Positions 1-10,379 of a DNA stretch of 64,000 nt are shown here, piece by piece. This DNA comes from Legionella quateirensis (GTDB lineage: Bacteria; Pseudomonadota; Gammaproteobacteria; Legionellales; Legionellaceae): the NCBI RefSeq assembly GCF_001467955.1, contig NZ_LNYR01000012.1, positions 513,299 to 577,298 of the forward strand, written 5' to 3'. Both the position numbers and the translations under genes were made by a program. Numbering within the stretch: the stretch's first letter is position 1; each line of letters starts with the position of its first letter. The notes below the pieces were generated by a model. It did not search any database, was not told the DNA's origin, and saw nothing but the letters and a program-made list of their open reading frames with translations.

Positions 1-1
1 C

Positions 2-1140
2 AGCAATCCCAGTACCAATATTATTCAAGGACAGGATGGTGTTAATGAGAACTGGAATTTTTCCACTACTGCATTAACAAATATTGATGCCATCCAAACA
101 GGCAGTGGTAACGATACCGTCACCGGTTCCACAGGAAATGATACCATCGACGGCGGCCTGGGCAATGATACACTCAATGGCTTTAATGGTGATGATACCC
201 TTTATGGCAATGAGGGTACTGATGTTATCAATGGCAATCTGGGTGATGATGCGCTTTACGGGAATGCCGGTAACGATACCATTCATGGTAATGAAAATAA
301 CGACCTGATCTACGGCAACGACGGTAATGACTCTCTTTTTGGTGATGATGGTGATGACATTATAGAGGGTGGAAATGGTACGAATACCATGAATGGGGGC
401 GCAGGCAATGACACCTTTAGAGTGAATGCAGGTGAATCTGGAGTCAATACCTTCCAGGGCGGTACAGGTACGGATCAAATAATTGCAGCAACCAATGCAA
501 CCGTCTTTTTAAGTACTACTTATAGCGTGGCAAATTCCATAGAACAAATCAATGGCGCGAGCAACCCCAGTACCAACATCATTCAAGGTCAGGATGGGAT
601 TAATGAAAACTGGAATTTTTCCACTACTGCATTAACTGACATTGATGCCATTCAGACAGGCAGTGGTAACGACACAGTTACCGGTTCCACAGGAAATGAT
701 ACCATCGACGGTGGCTTGGGTAATGATACCTTAAGAGGTGGTAATGGCAATGATCTGCTGTATGGCAATGAGGGTAATGATTCTATTTTTGGTGATGATG
801 GTGATGACAGCATTGAAGGTGGAAATGGTACCAATACCATGGATGGGGGCGCAGGCAATGACACCTTTAGAGTGAATGCTGGTGAATCTGGGGTCAATAC
901 CTTCCAGGGCGGTACAGGTACGGATCAAATAATTGCAGCAACCAATGCAACCGTCTTTTTAAGTACTACTTATAGCGCAGCGAATTCCATAGAACAAATC
1001 AATGGCGCAAGCAATCCCAGTACCAACATCATTCAAGGCCGGGATGGTGTTAATGAAAACTGGAATTTTTCCACTACCGCATTAACTGACATTGATGCCA
1101 TCCAAACAGGCAGTGGTAACGACACAGTTACCGGTTCAAC
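2..1140 (+). repeat. Long in-frame DNA repeats inside the RTX gene
   Basis: Near-identical blocks begin at 2, 560 and 1010, giving unit lengths of 558 and 450 bp (186 and 150 codons); the third copy runs into the unique 3' part. The 108-bp difference is due to extra RTX nonapeptide repeats in the first unit. The high nucleotide identity suggests recent duplication or ongoing recombination, so copy number probably differs between strains. Confidence 0.85.
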
Positions 1141-2203
1141 AGGAAATGATACCGTCGATGGTGGCCTGGGTACTGATATCATCAATGGCAATCTGGGCGA
1201 TGATACTCTTTACGGGAACGCTGGTAACGATACCATTCATGGTAATGAACACAATGATAATGTAAACGGAAATGATGGCAACGATACTCTATTCGGAGAC
1301 GCAGGTAACGATGTCGTGAACGATGGAAAAGGAAACGATGTGTCAAATGGTGGAATTGACATCGATACCGCCTTACTACGTTTCAATTATAGTGACTATA
1401 CATTCAGCTACAATGTTGGAACTCAAATTCTCACAGTGACCAATACTGTAGAAGGATTGGAAAAAGATACTTATGTAAACTTTGAATTTTATAGCTTCAA
1501 TGGCGTTATGTATTCATTCAATGCAGGTGTATTCACGCCTGTAATTCCCCCGGTAGTGCTTGACCTGAATGGTGATGGCATACATTACTCAAACCAACCA
1601 ATACTTTTTGATGCCAATGGTGATGGCTTTTTGGATAGGACGCAATGGATAGGTATGGAAGATGGAATACTTACTTTTGATAAAAATGCCGATGGAAGTC
1701 TTACAGACACCAGTGAAATTTCATTTATAAGCTATCGTGATGGAGCTCGTACTGATTTGGAAGGGTTAAAGGCATTTGATACAAATCATAATAACCAATT
1801 GGATCAGGATGATAAAGATTGGGCTTCTTTTGGAGTAACTCAAAATAATCAATTTATGAATTTGGATGAATTAAACATTCTAAGTATTCAACTGGAATCT
1901 GATAATCAATATCAAATCACGGATACAGGCATTATTGAATTTGGACAAGGGACTTTTAATTATAGTGATGGATCTATCGGTAAAATCGCTGATGTAGCTT
2001 TTACGTATGAAGTGATTAACGACTATTCTATATTGGATAATCAAGCCAATTCATTGGACACTTTTTTAAGTGATACTCAATCAAACTCCCAAGACACTCC
2101 GCCCAGACAATCAGTTGAAAATGAAGTTGAACTGACATTAGAATCACTACCGTCAGTTCAGTCATTTACAGAGCCACTACCTCAGGTCATTGAGGTAGCT
2201 TAA
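2..2203 (+). CDS. RTX repeat protein, C-terminal part (5' end outside the window)
   Basis: The reading frame is open from the first bases, so only the last 733 residues are visible. The fragment consists of glycine/aspartate nonapeptides of the G-G-x-G-N-D-T type, which in RTX proteins form calcium-binding beta-rolls. These blocks alternate with a non-RTX segment (N-T-F-Q-G-G-T-G-T-D-Q-I) repeated almost unchanged. Near the C-terminus (from about nt 1554) come EF-hand-like motifs D-L-N-G-D-G, D-A-N-G-D-G and D-K-N-A-D-G, then an acidic, Ser/Gln-rich tail, as is usual for type I-secreted RTX proteins. A secreted or surface adhesin/toxin is inferred; no catalytic domain is visible here. No type I secretion gene lies in the window. 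Confidence 0.88.
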   Translation, partial: SNPSTNIIQGQDGVNENWNFSTTALTNIDAIQTGSGNDTVTGSTGNDTIDGGLGNDTLNGFNGDDTLYGNEGTDVINGNLGDDALYGNAGNDTIHGNENNDLIYGNDGNDSLFGDDGDDIIEGGNGTNTMNGGAGNDTFRVNAGESGVNTFQGGTGTDQIIAATNATVFLSTTYSVANSIEQINGASNPSTNIIQGQDGINENWNFSTTALTDIDAIQTGSGNDTVTGSTGNDTIDGGLGNDTLRGGNGNDLLYGNEGNDSIFGDDGDDSIEGGNGTNTMDGGAGNDTFRVNAGESGVNTFQGGTGTDQIIAATNATVFLSTTYSAANSIEQINGASNPSTNIIQGRDGVNENWNFSTTALTDIDAIQTGSGNDTVTGSTGNDTVDGGLGTDIINGNLGDDTLYGNAGNDTIHGNEHNDNVNGNDGNDTLFGDAGNDVVNDGKGNDVSNGGIDIDTALLRFNYSDYTFSYNVGTQILTVTNTVEGLEKDTYVNFEFYSFNGVMYSFNAGVFTPVIPPVVLDLNGDGIHYSNQPILFDANGDGFLDRTQWIGMEDGILTFDKNADGSLTDTSEISFISYRDGARTDLEGLKAFDTNHNNQLDQDDKDWASFGVTQNNQFMNLDELNILSIQLESDNQYQITDTGIIEFGQGTFNYSDGSIGKIADVAFTYEVINDYSILDNQANSLDTFLSDTQSNSQDTPPRQSVENEVELTLESLPSVQSFTEPLPQVIEVA

Positions 2204-2285
2204 CCATTTATTAATACAAATACCTACTCAACTTATATTAACTCGCTTTACCAAAACATTCTAAAGATATATGGATAAAGACCAG

Positions 2286-3581
2286 CTAAAAAAGCTGATT
2301 GGACAATCTTGGGGTGTCTATTTGAATCAACTCCCTGGCCACCTCGTTCAAAGCTCCATTTTTATCCATCCATCCCAAAGCCACACATACTTTACGACTT
2401 CGATTATCATGCTTCTGAGCATGTTCAATGATTTCAGTTAATGTCATATTTGAACGCACTTCAGTTCTTCTAAAAAAGCCAAAACAACCTGATTGGGATT
2501 TCTTAAACGCTTCACGATGGGATTTGAAAAAAAGCGCTCTCGCAGACTCAACTTTGGATACATCAGTATCTGTTGAGGTATGATGGGTTTTGTGCGTGCT
2601 TTCCTTATTAACCTGATTGTGACAGTAACTATTAAAAGCATTACTGAGAGCCACTGCATGAGTACCTGTAAAAGTAATCAGTGACTTTCTATTAGCTAAT
2701 AATTCGGGGGGGCTGGTTAATTGTATATTGGGTATATATCCTGATTGATTCAAACCAATATGAAGTGCTCGAAAATAAGGACTGTATTTAAAATTATCTA
2801 ATAAGGTTTTCGCTTCATGACTATTAACCGTTATACCTATTGAATCCTGTTGCTTATTAATCACAGGCACAAAATCCTGTACTCTGCCATTACTACTCGC
2901 AAGTAAACCATCACAAGTACCAAACAAATCTGCTTTTTGATAGATGCCAGCTCCTTGAAATTCATTGAAATCAGCTGCACCAGTACTGATGTTAAAATCA
3001 CCTCCAATTACAGCAGCAGAATCCCGTGATACACACTGCCGAAGCGCATTACGAGTGTCACTCTGCTTCATGTAATCACCATGAATATTAACTACAGTCA
3101 TAGTTTGATAATCAAGAGAGGTAATCTGTACCGATTGAACCCGCCCTGGAATAGGAATATTGGATTTAGCCGTAGTATTTATTTGTTTTGGATAGCGATT
3201 GTAATCAGCAATAGTGAATAATGCTGAACGGGTGCCCGTTGTATTCGTTATATTATTTATATTAAGGGATTCAAAACCAGGAATCTGTTTTAATTTATTA
3301 TAAAACGAGTTGCTTCTGTCATCAGCACTATTGTATTGAGGCGCTTCCTGAAATATAAATACATCAACTCCTGAGTTTTTCAGCTCCCTGATGACATTGA
3401 TTAGTTGATCCAATCGTTGTACGTATTCCGTAGTTGACTCTGATTTTTTGAAATAATTATTGGAGCCACTCCCTCGACACATCAAATTAAATACACAGAC
3501 AGCCCCATCGATAATGGGTTCATGATCAGAAACTTGCGCTTGTATGACTGATTTATTACCTAAACATTTAAATGCGACCAC
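2286..3581 (-). CDS. Endonuclease/exonuclease/phosphatase-fold orphan protein, candidate effector
   Basis: This is a 431-residue protein with the spaced motifs of the EEP superfamily: F-N near residue 31, F-Q-E-A with E79, N-I-H-G-D around H167, G-G-D-F-N with D195 and N197, and a later T-H-A near 308 in place of the usual S-D-H. This implies metal-dependent phosphodiesterase or phosphatase activity, but the substrate (nucleic acid, inositol lipid or sphingolipid) cannot be told. I see no signal peptide or membrane segment. The start is GTG, with GAGGT nine bases upstream. About 50 bases above the start lies a PmrA-like promoter (3629-3661). A Dot/Icm effector role is plausible but inferred. 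The ~170-residue C-terminal part is not recognised. Confidence 0.65.
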   Translation of the reverse strand: MVAFKCLGNKSVIQAQVSDHEPIIDGAVCVFNLMCRGSGSNNYFKKSESTTEYVQRLDQLINVIRELKNSGVDVFIFQEAPQYNSADDRSNSFYNKLKQIPGFESLNINNITNTTGTRSALFTIADYNRYPKQINTTAKSNIPIPGRVQSVQITSLDYQTMTVVNIHGDYMKQSDTRNALRQCVSRDSAAVIGGDFNISTGAADFNEFQGAGIYQKADLFGTCDGLLASSNGRVQDFVPVINKQQDSIGITVNSHEAKTLLDNFKYSPYFRALHIGLNQSGYIPNIQLTSPPELLANRKSLITFTGTHAVALSNAFNSYCHNQVNKESTHKTHHTSTDTDVSKVESARALFFKSHREAFKKSQSGCFGFFRRTEVRSNMTLTEIIEHAQKHDNRSRKVCVALGWMDKNGALNEVARELIQIDTPRLSNQLF

Positions 3582-3628
3582 AGTTCAATTACCTCTATAT
3601 CAGAAATAGACCTTGGTTTAATTATAGA

Positions 3629-3661
3629 AGTATATCAGATTGATATTAAAATACTCTTAAC
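3629..3661 (-). promoter_or_regulatory. PmrA-like box with -10 element for the EEP-fold gene
   Basis: On the minus strand a tandem GTTAAG-N5-TTTAAT is followed after exactly 10 bases by TATACT. PmrA boxes follow YTTAAK-N5-YTTAAK; one base (the leading G) departs from this. The same geometry, with the same 10-base gap to a -10 element, occurs before the gene at 26205, which strengthens both calls. Confidence 0.5.
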
Positions 3662-3689
3662 GATCTGAATTAACGCAATAGTAATACTC

Positions 3690-4145
3690 TTAACGACACG
3701 TTTTAAAAAAATCCGACAATAGATTAGAACATTCATGTTGCATCAGTCCTTCATCTATTAATACCTTGTGATTCAATGGATAACCTTGAAGAAGATTAAA
3801 TACAGATCCGGCTGCTCCACCTTTAAAATCTCGAGTTGCAAAGACTAAACGTTTGATACGAGCCTGAACAATGAGTCCCGCGCACATGACACAAGGTTCG
3901 AGCGTCACATAGAGGGTGGTATCCAAAAGCCGGTGATTTTTAAGTTTTTGAGAGGCTTGTCTGATGGACATGAATTCCGCGTGATCTGACGGATCGTGGC
4001 TGTTTTGCAGAGCATTTCTACCAATGCCCAATAATTCATTGTCTTTACTCACTAATACGGCACCAACCGGCACCTCTCCCTCTGACTGAGCAAGAAGTGC
4101 CTGTTCATAAGCCATTTGCATCCAGAATTTATCGTTCATTCCCAT
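3690..4145 (-). CDS. tadA: tRNA-specific adenosine deaminase
   Basis: TadA converts adenosine-34 of tRNA-Arg(ACG) to inosine so that the tRNA can wobble-read. The 151-residue protein has the zinc deaminase signature: H55-A-E57 (zinc ligand and proton shuttle) and P-C85-V-M-C88. The second ATG (4139) overlaps the guaA stop as ATGA and may be the true start; the first ATG overlaps guaA by 10 bases. It is the last gene of the guaB-guaA-tadA run and is probably translationally coupled to guaA. Confidence 0.95.
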   Translation of the reverse strand: MGMNDKFWMQMAYEQALLAQSEGEVPVGAVLVSKDNELLGIGRNALQNSHDPSDHAEFMSIRQASQKLKNHRLLDTTLYVTLEPCVMCAGLIVQARIKRLVFATRDFKGGAAGSVFNLLQGYPLNHKVLIDEGLMQHECSNLLSDFFKTCR

Positions 4146-5713
4146 TCTATAGTTGCAGGAGGCTTGCCTGAAATATCGTAAGTAACTCGGGACACGCCCT
4201 CTACTTCATTGATAATACGATTGGATACTGTACCTAAAAAGTCCCATGGTAATTGAGACCAATGAGCGGTCATGAAATCTACTGTCTCTACAGCACGCAG
4301 ACAGATCACGTAATCATAGCGACGTCCATCACCCATTACGCCAACACTTTTTACTGGTAAAAATACCGCAAAAGCCTGACTGACTTTATGATACAGTTGC
4401 GCCGCATGAAGTTCTTCAATAAATATGGCATCTGCTTTACGTAAGATGTCCGCATATTCCTTTTTCACTTCAGCAAGAATACGAACGCCTAATCCGGGGC
4501 CCGGAAATGGATGTCGATACACCATTTCATGAGGTAACCCTAGTTCAAGACCCACTTTACGCACTTCATCCTTGAATAATTCACGAACAGGCTCTAATAG
4601 TTTTAAATTCAACGTTTCTGGCAATCCACCTACATTATGGTGCGATTTAATGACCACTGATGCTCCATTTGTACTTGTTGCCGCAGACTCAATAACATCG
4701 GGATAAATAGTTCCCTGAGCAAGCCAGGTCACTTCCTGGATCTTTTGAGCTTCTTCGTCAAATACCTCAATAAACGTTCTGCCGATTATTTTTCGTTTTT
4801 CTTCCGGACAAGTAATTCCCTGCAAAGCGGATAAAAATTTCTCTTCAGCATTAACAGCGATAATATTGATTCCCATGTGTTGACCAAACATGGTCATCAC
4901 CTGTTCTGCTTCATTTAAACGTAACAACCCAGTATCAACAAAAACACAAATTAATTGTTTGCCTATGGCTTTATGTAATAGAGCAGCAACAACGGAAGAA
5001 TCAACACCGCCAGATAAGCCAAGAAGCACTTTATCATGACCTACCTGTTTTCGTACCTTGCTGATTGCTTCATCAATAATATGTCCTGCAGTCCAGGTAG
5101 TTGAGGCCTTGCATATATCAACAACAAAACGTTGTAAAATACGTAATCCTTGCAAGGTATGGGTAACTTCGGGATGAAATTGAAGTCCATACATCTGACG
5201 TGACTCATCAGCCATTCCAGCAATAGGCGCATTACGAGTCTCACAGATTATTTTAAAACCTGAGGGTAGTTGAGTAACTTTATCTCCATGACTCATCCAT
5301 ACATCTAAAAGCGCTTCCCCTTTATCTGATGTACGATCTTCAATATTTTCAAAAAGTTTGCTCTTCCCATGCAGGCTCAATTCAGCATAACCAAACTCTC
5401 TTATTGAAGACGATTGAACCTCGCCTCCAAGTTGTACAGCCATAGTCTGCATTCCGTAACAAATACCTAATACAGGTATGCCAGCATCAAATATCCATTG
5501 AGGTGCTCGAGGATTGGCATCATGGGTAACTGTTGAAGGACCACCAGATAAAATCACGCCGCAAGGATCTCGTTGCTTGAACAGATCCTGATTAATATCA
5601 TAGGGATATATTTCGCAATAAACTCCCATTTCACGAACTCGTCGTGCAATTAACTGCGTGTACTGAGATCCGAAATCCAGAATAAGTAAAGGACGTTGTT
5701 TTAAATCAATCAT
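4136..5713 (-). CDS. guaA: GMP synthase (glutamine-hydrolysing)
   Basis: GuaA aminates XMP to GMP using glutamine and ATP. The 525-residue protein has the full two-domain layout. The N-terminal class I glutamine amidotransferase carries nucleophile C85 in G-I-C-Y-G and H180/E182 in F-H-P-E-V. The ATP-pyrophosphatase domain carries S-G-G-V-D-S-S at 234-240, followed by the C-terminal dimerisation domain ending T-I-E-W-E. Length matches the family. It starts two bases after the guaB stop, so the two form one purine operon. Confidence 0.98.
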   Translation of the reverse strand: MIDLKQRPLLILDFGSQYTQLIARRVREMGVYCEIYPYDINQDLFKQRDPCGVILSGGPSTVTHDANPRAPQWIFDAGIPVLGICYGMQTMAVQLGGEVQSSSIREFGYAELSLHGKSKLFENIEDRTSDKGEALLDVWMSHGDKVTQLPSGFKIICETRNAPIAGMADESRQMYGLQFHPEVTHTLQGLRILQRFVVDICKASTTWTAGHIIDEAISKVRKQVGHDKVLLGLSGGVDSSVVAALLHKAIGKQLICVFVDTGLLRLNEAEQVMTMFGQHMGINIIAVNAEEKFLSALQGITCPEEKRKIIGRTFIEVFDEEAQKIQEVTWLAQGTIYPDVIESAATSTNGASVVIKSHHNVGGLPETLNLKLLEPVRELFKDEVRKVGLELGLPHEMVYRHPFPGPGLGVRILAEVKKEYADILRKADAIFIEELHAAQLYHKVSQAFAVFLPVKSVGVMGDGRRYDYVICLRAVETVDFMTAHWSQLPWDFLGTVSNRIINEVEGVSRVTYDISGKPPATIEWE

Positions 5714-5715
5714 TA

Positions 5716-7188
5716 TTAATTATCCACCTGATAATTAGGCGCCTGCTTGGTAATACTCACATCATGTACATGTGATTCACGTATTCCCGCATTGGTAACC
5801 TGTACAAATTCTGTTTTGGAATGTAAGTCATCAATGGTTGAACAACCTGTATACCCCATACAGGATCGTAGTCCACCCAGTAATTGATGAATTATTGTTT
5901 GTACTGGCCCCTTGTAAGGTACCCGCCCTTCAATTCCTTCAGGAACCAGTTTTTCCGCACCTTGCGAAACATCCTGAAAATAGCGGTCACTGGAACCTTG
6001 TGCCAAGGACATCGCTCCAATAGAACCCATTCCTCTATAACTTTTATAAGTACGTCCTTGATATAATTCAATTTCACCAGGCGACTCTTCAGTACCGGCA
6101 AACATGCCGCCCAACATCACGGTATCTGCACCAGCAGCCAAAGCCTTACATACATCACCTGAAAAACGTATGCCTCCATCAGCAATAACCGGAATGGAGC
6201 CATTAAGTTCATTAGCTACATTAGCTATTGCACTGATCTGCGGTACTCCAACTCCTGTCACAATTCGTGTAGTACATATGGAACCTGGGCCTATACCTAC
6301 TTTAACAGCATCAGCACCTGCAGCGTATAAATCGCGAGCAGCGGCAGCCGTAGCGATATTTCCACCAATTACCTGAACTTCCGGAAAATGCTGTTTTATC
6401 CATTTAACCCGGTTTAATACGCCCTGAGAATGCCCATGAGCAGTATCAACAACCAGAACATCCACACCTGCTTCAACGAGTGCTTCCACACGTTCATCTG
6501 TACCATCGCCAACGCCAACAGCCGCCCCGACACGTAACTGCTCTGATCCGTCTTTACACGCGTAAGGATTATCTTTAGCTTTTTGAATGTCTTTTACAGT
6601 AATTAAACCTCTTAATTGAAAGGAATCATTTACAACCAAAAGTTTTTCAATTCGGTGCTTATGCAACAAGCTACGCACTTCTTCTCTACTGGCTCCTTCT
6701 TTGACTGTAACCAGCCTGTCCTTGGGGGTCATTACTTGTGCTACAGTAAGAGCCATATTGGTTTCAAATCGAATGTCGCGACTGGTTACAATTCCAACCA
6801 GATTTTGTCCATCAACAACTGGAACACCCGAAAAGTTATATTTGGTCATCACATCAAGCAATTCTTTAACTGTTACATCGGGTGTTACTGAAATAGGATC
6901 TTTAACCATACCACTTTCAAACTTTTTAACTCGTCTGACTTCTTCAGCCTGATCTGTAATGCTCATGTTTTTATGAATAATACCAATACCACCTTCCTGA
7001 GCCAGGGCAATAGCCAATCGTGCTTCAGTAACCGTATCCATTGCAGCTGAAAGCAAAGGCATATTCAAGTTTATTGAGCGCGTTAATTTGGTTTTTAAAA
7101 TTACATCTTTAGGAAGAATAAGGGAATGGGCAGGTACCAGTAAAACATCATCAAAAGTCAAAGCTTGCTGTACAATGGAAAGAGCCAT
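5716..7188 (-). CDS. guaB: Inosine-5'-monophosphate dehydrogenase
   Basis: GuaB oxidises IMP to XMP with NAD, the committed step of guanine nucleotide synthesis, and feeds GuaA next door. The 490-residue barrel has two CBS domains inserted at about 95-205 and the catalytic loop G-P-G-S-I-C305-T-T-R. The mobile flap region R-G-M-G-S is also present. The ATG is preceded by GGAG about 10 bases upstream. The gene heads the guaB-guaA-tadA operon and is divergent from minD across about 200 AT-rich bases. Confidence 0.98.
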   Translation of the reverse strand: MALSIVQQALTFDDVLLVPAHSLILPKDVILKTKLTRSINLNMPLLSAAMDTVTEARLAIALAQEGGIGIIHKNMSITDQAEEVRRVKKFESGMVKDPISVTPDVTVKELLDVMTKYNFSGVPVVDGQNLVGIVTSRDIRFETNMALTVAQVMTPKDRLVTVKEGASREEVRSLLHKHRIEKLLVVNDSFQLRGLITVKDIQKAKDNPYACKDGSEQLRVGAAVGVGDGTDERVEALVEAGVDVLVVDTAHGHSQGVLNRVKWIKQHFPEVQVIGGNIATAAAARDLYAAGADAVKVGIGPGSICTTRIVTGVGVPQISAIANVANELNGSIPVIADGGIRFSGDVCKALAAGADTVMLGGMFAGTEESPGEIELYQGRTYKSYRGMGSIGAMSLAQGSSDRYFQDVSQGAEKLVPEGIEGRVPYKGPVQTIIHQLLGGLRSCMGYTGCSTIDDLHSKTEFVQVTNAGIRESHVHDVSITKQAPNYQVDN

Positions 7189-7396
7189 GTTGTTCTCACT
7201 CCAGTAGTTAAATTAACCGAATAGTTTACTCCATTTGTAAGAAAAGTTAAACATTTAAATCATAATTATTACACTTTATTATTAATTTCAGGTTTAATTC
7301 TCTTTGTAGCTCTTGACATCTTGAACTGAGGAATGATTAGCGTGTACACTGTTGGTTAAATATTGTGTTGAATCGAAGAATAGGAAGGGTTCAGCG

Positions 7397-8227
7397 TTGG
7401 CTAAAATAATAGTAATCACATCAGGTAAAGGCGGAGTGGGAAAAACCACTTCATCTGCGGCTATTTCTTCGGGTCTTGCTTTATTAGGGCATAAGACTGT
7501 AGTTATAGATTTTGACATAGGTTTAAGAAACCTAGATATCATCATGGGCTGTGAACGCCGTGTAGTATATGACTTTGTTAATGTCATCAATGGTGAAGCA
7601 AGCTTGAATCAAGCGCTTATTAAGGACAAACGTGTCCCTAATTTGTATATTCTACCTGCATCACAAACTCGAGACAAAGATGCATTAACCCTTGCGGGCG
7701 TAGAAAAAACACTAAATGAATTAGCTAAAGATTTTGATTTTATCATTTGTGACTCCCCTGCAGGAATTGAAACTGGCGCTTTAATGGCCATGTATTTTGC
7801 TGATCATGCGATCGTTGTGACCAATCCGGAAGTATCATCCGTTAGAGATTCAGATCGAATTTTAGGCATATTGGCCAGCAAGACTAAAAGAGCTATTGAA
7901 AATGCAGCGCCAATTCAGGAGCATCTCTTGCTAACTCGCTATGATCCCGAGCGTGTTGAGCGTGGTGAAATGCTGTCAGTTACTGATGTCAAAGAAATTT
8001 TAGCAATTCCATTAATTGGAGTAATACCCGAATCTAAATCCGTTTTAAGAGCATCGAATACAGGTACACCAGTAATACTTGATGAAGCGAGTGATGCAGG
8101 TATTGCCTATCAGGATGCTATAGCACGTTTTCTCGGGGAAGAGCGACCAATGCGCTTTATTAATAATGAGCGTAAAGGATTACTTCGTCGCTTATTTGGT
8201 AAAAACAAGGAGGAAGTGACAATATGA
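7397..8227 (+). CDS. minD: Septum site-determining ATPase MinD
   Basis: MinD is a membrane-cycling ATPase that places the division site with MinE and MinC. I chose the TTG at 7397 because AGGAAGG lies eight bases upstream; the product is then 276 residues and begins A-K-I-I-V like the family. An in-frame TTG at 7352 would add 15 unrelated residues. The deviant Walker A is K-G-G-V-G-K-T-T at 11-18. The C-terminus, rich in Arg/Lys with L-L-R-R-L-F-G, is the amphipathic membrane-targeting helix. minE overlaps by ATGA. No minC lies upstream or elsewhere in the window. Confidence 0.97.
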   Translation: MAKIIVITSGKGGVGKTTSSAAISSGLALLGHKTVVIDFDIGLRNLDIIMGCERRVVYDFVNVINGEASLNQALIKDKRVPNLYILPASQTRDKDALTLAGVEKTLNELAKDFDFIICDSPAGIETGALMAMYFADHAIVVTNPEVSSVRDSDRILGILASKTKRAIENAAPIQEHLLLTRYDPERVERGEMLSVTDVKEILAIPLIGVIPESKSVLRASNTGTPVILDEASDAGIAYQDAIARFLGEERPMRFINNERKGLLRRLFGKNKEEVTI

Positions 8228-8484
8228 GCATTTTTAATTACCTCCGTAGAAGAAACTCTACCGCATCAGTTGCTAAAGAACGGCTACAAATCATTATTTC
8301 TCATGAGCGTTCTCAACGTAATACACCTGATTATTTACCTAAACTGCAAGAAGAAATTCTTGCAGTTATAGCAAAATACGTACATATTACCCGTGATCAG
8401 GTTAGTGTTAATCTGGAACGTATGGGTGATAATGCGGTTCTGGAATTAAATATCACAATGCCTGATGTTGCAGAACAAGCTTAA
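8224..8484 (+). CDS. minE: Cell division topological specificity factor MinE
   Basis: MinE stimulates MinD ATPase and drives pole-to-pole oscillation. The 86-residue protein has the N-terminal membrane-binding stretch (M-S-I-F-N-Y-L), the MinD-contact helix ([13 protein letters not shown]) and the C-terminal dimerisation domain. It overlaps the minD stop by four bases, indicating translational coupling. Confidence 0.96.
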   Translation: MSIFNYLRRRNSTASVAKERLQIIISHERSQRNTPDYLPKLQEEILAVIAKYVHITRDQVSVNLERMGDNAVLELNITMPDVAEQA

Positions 8485-8838
8485 ATCTTTGATCAGAATC
8501 AACCTATTGATAACTGCATTTTATTGATTTTTATTAGATTTTTAGACGATCTCAAGCTGTCACAATTATTGAAATTGCATTCTTACTTTAATTCAAAACA
8601 GTACATCATTAGATTATTATAAATAAGAAATTGTTCTGTTATTTTTCACTTTATATAGGAACATAAAATCAAATAACCAATTAAATCAGCTATAATTAAA
8701 ATCAAAGAATGAACGTTACTTTACGAGAGAACATTTTAGATTAATTGATGGTGTCTTTTTAAGAATAATACAGCTCATTTAAAAGTAAATCAGTCCGTTG
8801 AACAATCAACAAAATTATAGAATAGGAACAATATTATA
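8485..8838. other. Intergenic region minE to EAL-HDOD gene
   Basis: This 354-base stretch is very AT-rich and holds no convincing gene. A TATAAT at 8691-8696 could be a -10 element for the downstream gene, but there is no good -35 match. No clear terminator follows minE. Confidence 0.4.
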
Positions 8839-10071
8839 ATGACTGATCACAAACCATGTATATTACTCGCTCGTCAAGGAATATATGATAAAAACAGCAT
8901 CGTAAATGCTTACGAAATACTGTACCGTAATGGAAGTATACTCTCGGCAGAAGTGAATAATAACAATCACCATGAAGGTGATACAGCAACCTCCTCAGTA
9001 CTTAGTCAACTGTTTACAAACCTGGACTTCAATGCACTCATTGGAAGAAAAAAAGCGTTCATCAATTTTACTTATAATAATATCATTCAACAAATACCTA
9101 TGTTACTTCCCAAAGATAGAGTTGTTATTGAAGTTCTTGAAACAGTATTAGCGGACAAAGAAATAGTACACAATTTACGTACACTCAAAGATAAAGGTTA
9201 TCAAATTGCTTTAGATGATTTTGTGTACAATAAAAATCTTGAAGAGCTTATTGAAATTGCAGATATCATAAAAATTGATGTTCTCAACCAAAATGAGCAA
9301 CAAATAGAGAATCAATTAGCGCCATTAAACAATTATAAGGGTATTCTTTTAGCAGAAAAAATTGAAGACAAAGCGCAATTTAAAATCTGTCAAGATTTTG
9401 GATTTCAATATTTTCAAGGATTTTTTCTAAACAAACCAGAATCAGTTGAAGGCACAGTGATCACTGAAAATAAAGCGCAACTCATACGTCTATTGACTGA
9501 ACTGAATGACGATAATGTCAGTATTGAGCGCATTGAAGAAATTATTTTACAAATTCCCAAATTAAGTTATCGAATTTTGCGCTTAGCGAATTCACCTTCT
9601 ATGTATTCCAGTAGAAAATTTGATTCATTGCTTGATGCAATTGGCCAGTTAGGGCTAATACAAATTCGTAACTGGTTGAATTTATTGTTATTAGCGAGTT
9701 TTGATGAGATAGCACCTGACCTGTTAGAGCGCACCTTAATCCGAGCTAAAATGTGCGAATCATTGGCTCAAACAATGAAACATTCAACCCCTCATCAAGC
9801 ATATACTGTAGGGATCTTATCTACCTTGGATGGCATATTAAATAAGCCTTTAGGTTTGCTCTTATCAAAAATTCATTTGAGTGAGAAGCTAAATGATGCA
9901 TTACTCTATAAGAAAGGAGAGTTAGGTTCATTCCTTAAATTTTCAATTGACTATGAACAGGCAAATTTTACCAGTCTTAATTCATTGCCTATAAATGAAG
10001 AAGAGCTTACAAAGCTCTACCTTAAAAGTATAGAATATGCCAATTCAATGCTTGATATCATCAATATATAG
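8839..10071 (+). CDS. EAL-HDOD signalling protein (YuxH/CdgJ-like)
   Basis: The 410-residue protein joins an N-terminal EAL domain (about 1-205) to a C-terminal HDOD domain (about 210-400), with no membrane segment. The EAL signature is Y-E-I-L, with retained N in F-I-N-F, E in E-V-L-E-T, D-D-F, I-K-I-D and A-E-K-I-E-D, and Q-G-F-F. The Gly after D-D-F is replaced by Val and the EAL Ala by Ile. This is usual for YuxH-type proteins, some of which are active c-di-GMP phosphodiesterases, so neither activity nor its loss can be assumed. The HDOD half suggests a protein-interaction role in signalling. Confidence 0.82.
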   Translation: MTDHKPCILLARQGIYDKNSIVNAYEILYRNGSILSAEVNNNNHHEGDTATSSVLSQLFTNLDFNALIGRKKAFINFTYNNIIQQIPMLLPKDRVVIEVLETVLADKEIVHNLRTLKDKGYQIALDDFVYNKNLEELIEIADIIKIDVLNQNEQQIENQLAPLNNYKGILLAEKIEDKAQFKICQDFGFQYFQGFFLNKPESVEGTVITENKAQLIRLLTELNDDNVSIERIEEIILQIPKLSYRILRLANSPSMYSSRKFDSLLDAIGQLGLIQIRNWLNLLLLASFDEIAPDLLERTLIRAKMCESLAQTMKHSTPHQAYTVGILSTLDGILNKPLGLLLSKIHLSEKLNDALLYKKGELGSFLKFSIDYEQANFTSLNSLPINEEELTKLYLKSIEYANSMLDIINI

Positions 10072-10308
10072 TAATTATTTTAAACGCTAATTTATAAGTA
10101 AAATACTTCTTTACTAATCACATATTGTGGTTATTTAAACTTATGGATTTTTATACAATTAAGAGTATTCGGTTAGTCATAATATCTAAAGGTCTTTGCA
10201 ATAGGAGCAAACGACAGGAATCAAAAAATGAATGCCAGCAGCACTAAATGGTTCAATTGATTGAACATCTAAAATTAAGGTATCACTACTTTTTAATTAA
10301 ATTGATAA

Positions 10309-10354
10309 GGCGCTACCATTAGACAAAGAATAACCCAGTCAAAATGGCAGTGCC
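10309..10354 (-). terminator. Possible terminator downstream of fadE
   Basis: An imperfect 12-bp inverted repeat (10309-10320 with 10343-10354; one wobble, one mismatch, 22-base loop) lies 26 bases past the fadE stop. On the minus strand the hairpin is followed only by an AT-rich stretch without a strong T-run, so the call is weak. The rest of the interval 10072-10379 shows nothing recognisable. Confidence 0.3.
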
Positions 10355-10379
10355 CCAAGGTGGAGAACATCAAATCTAT

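Noticed and set aside
74-928. Minus-strand frames opposite the RTX gene
   Set aside because: Their repeats mirror the GGxGxD codons on the plus strand; no ribosome binding sites or independent features.
5838-6952. Plus-strand frames within guaB
   Set aside because: They are antisense shadows of a highly conserved enzyme gene.
7352-7396. Longer MinD N-terminus from the TTG at 7352
   Set aside because: It would add 15 residues unlike any MinD, while the TTG at 7397 has a strong Shine-Dalgarno sequence.
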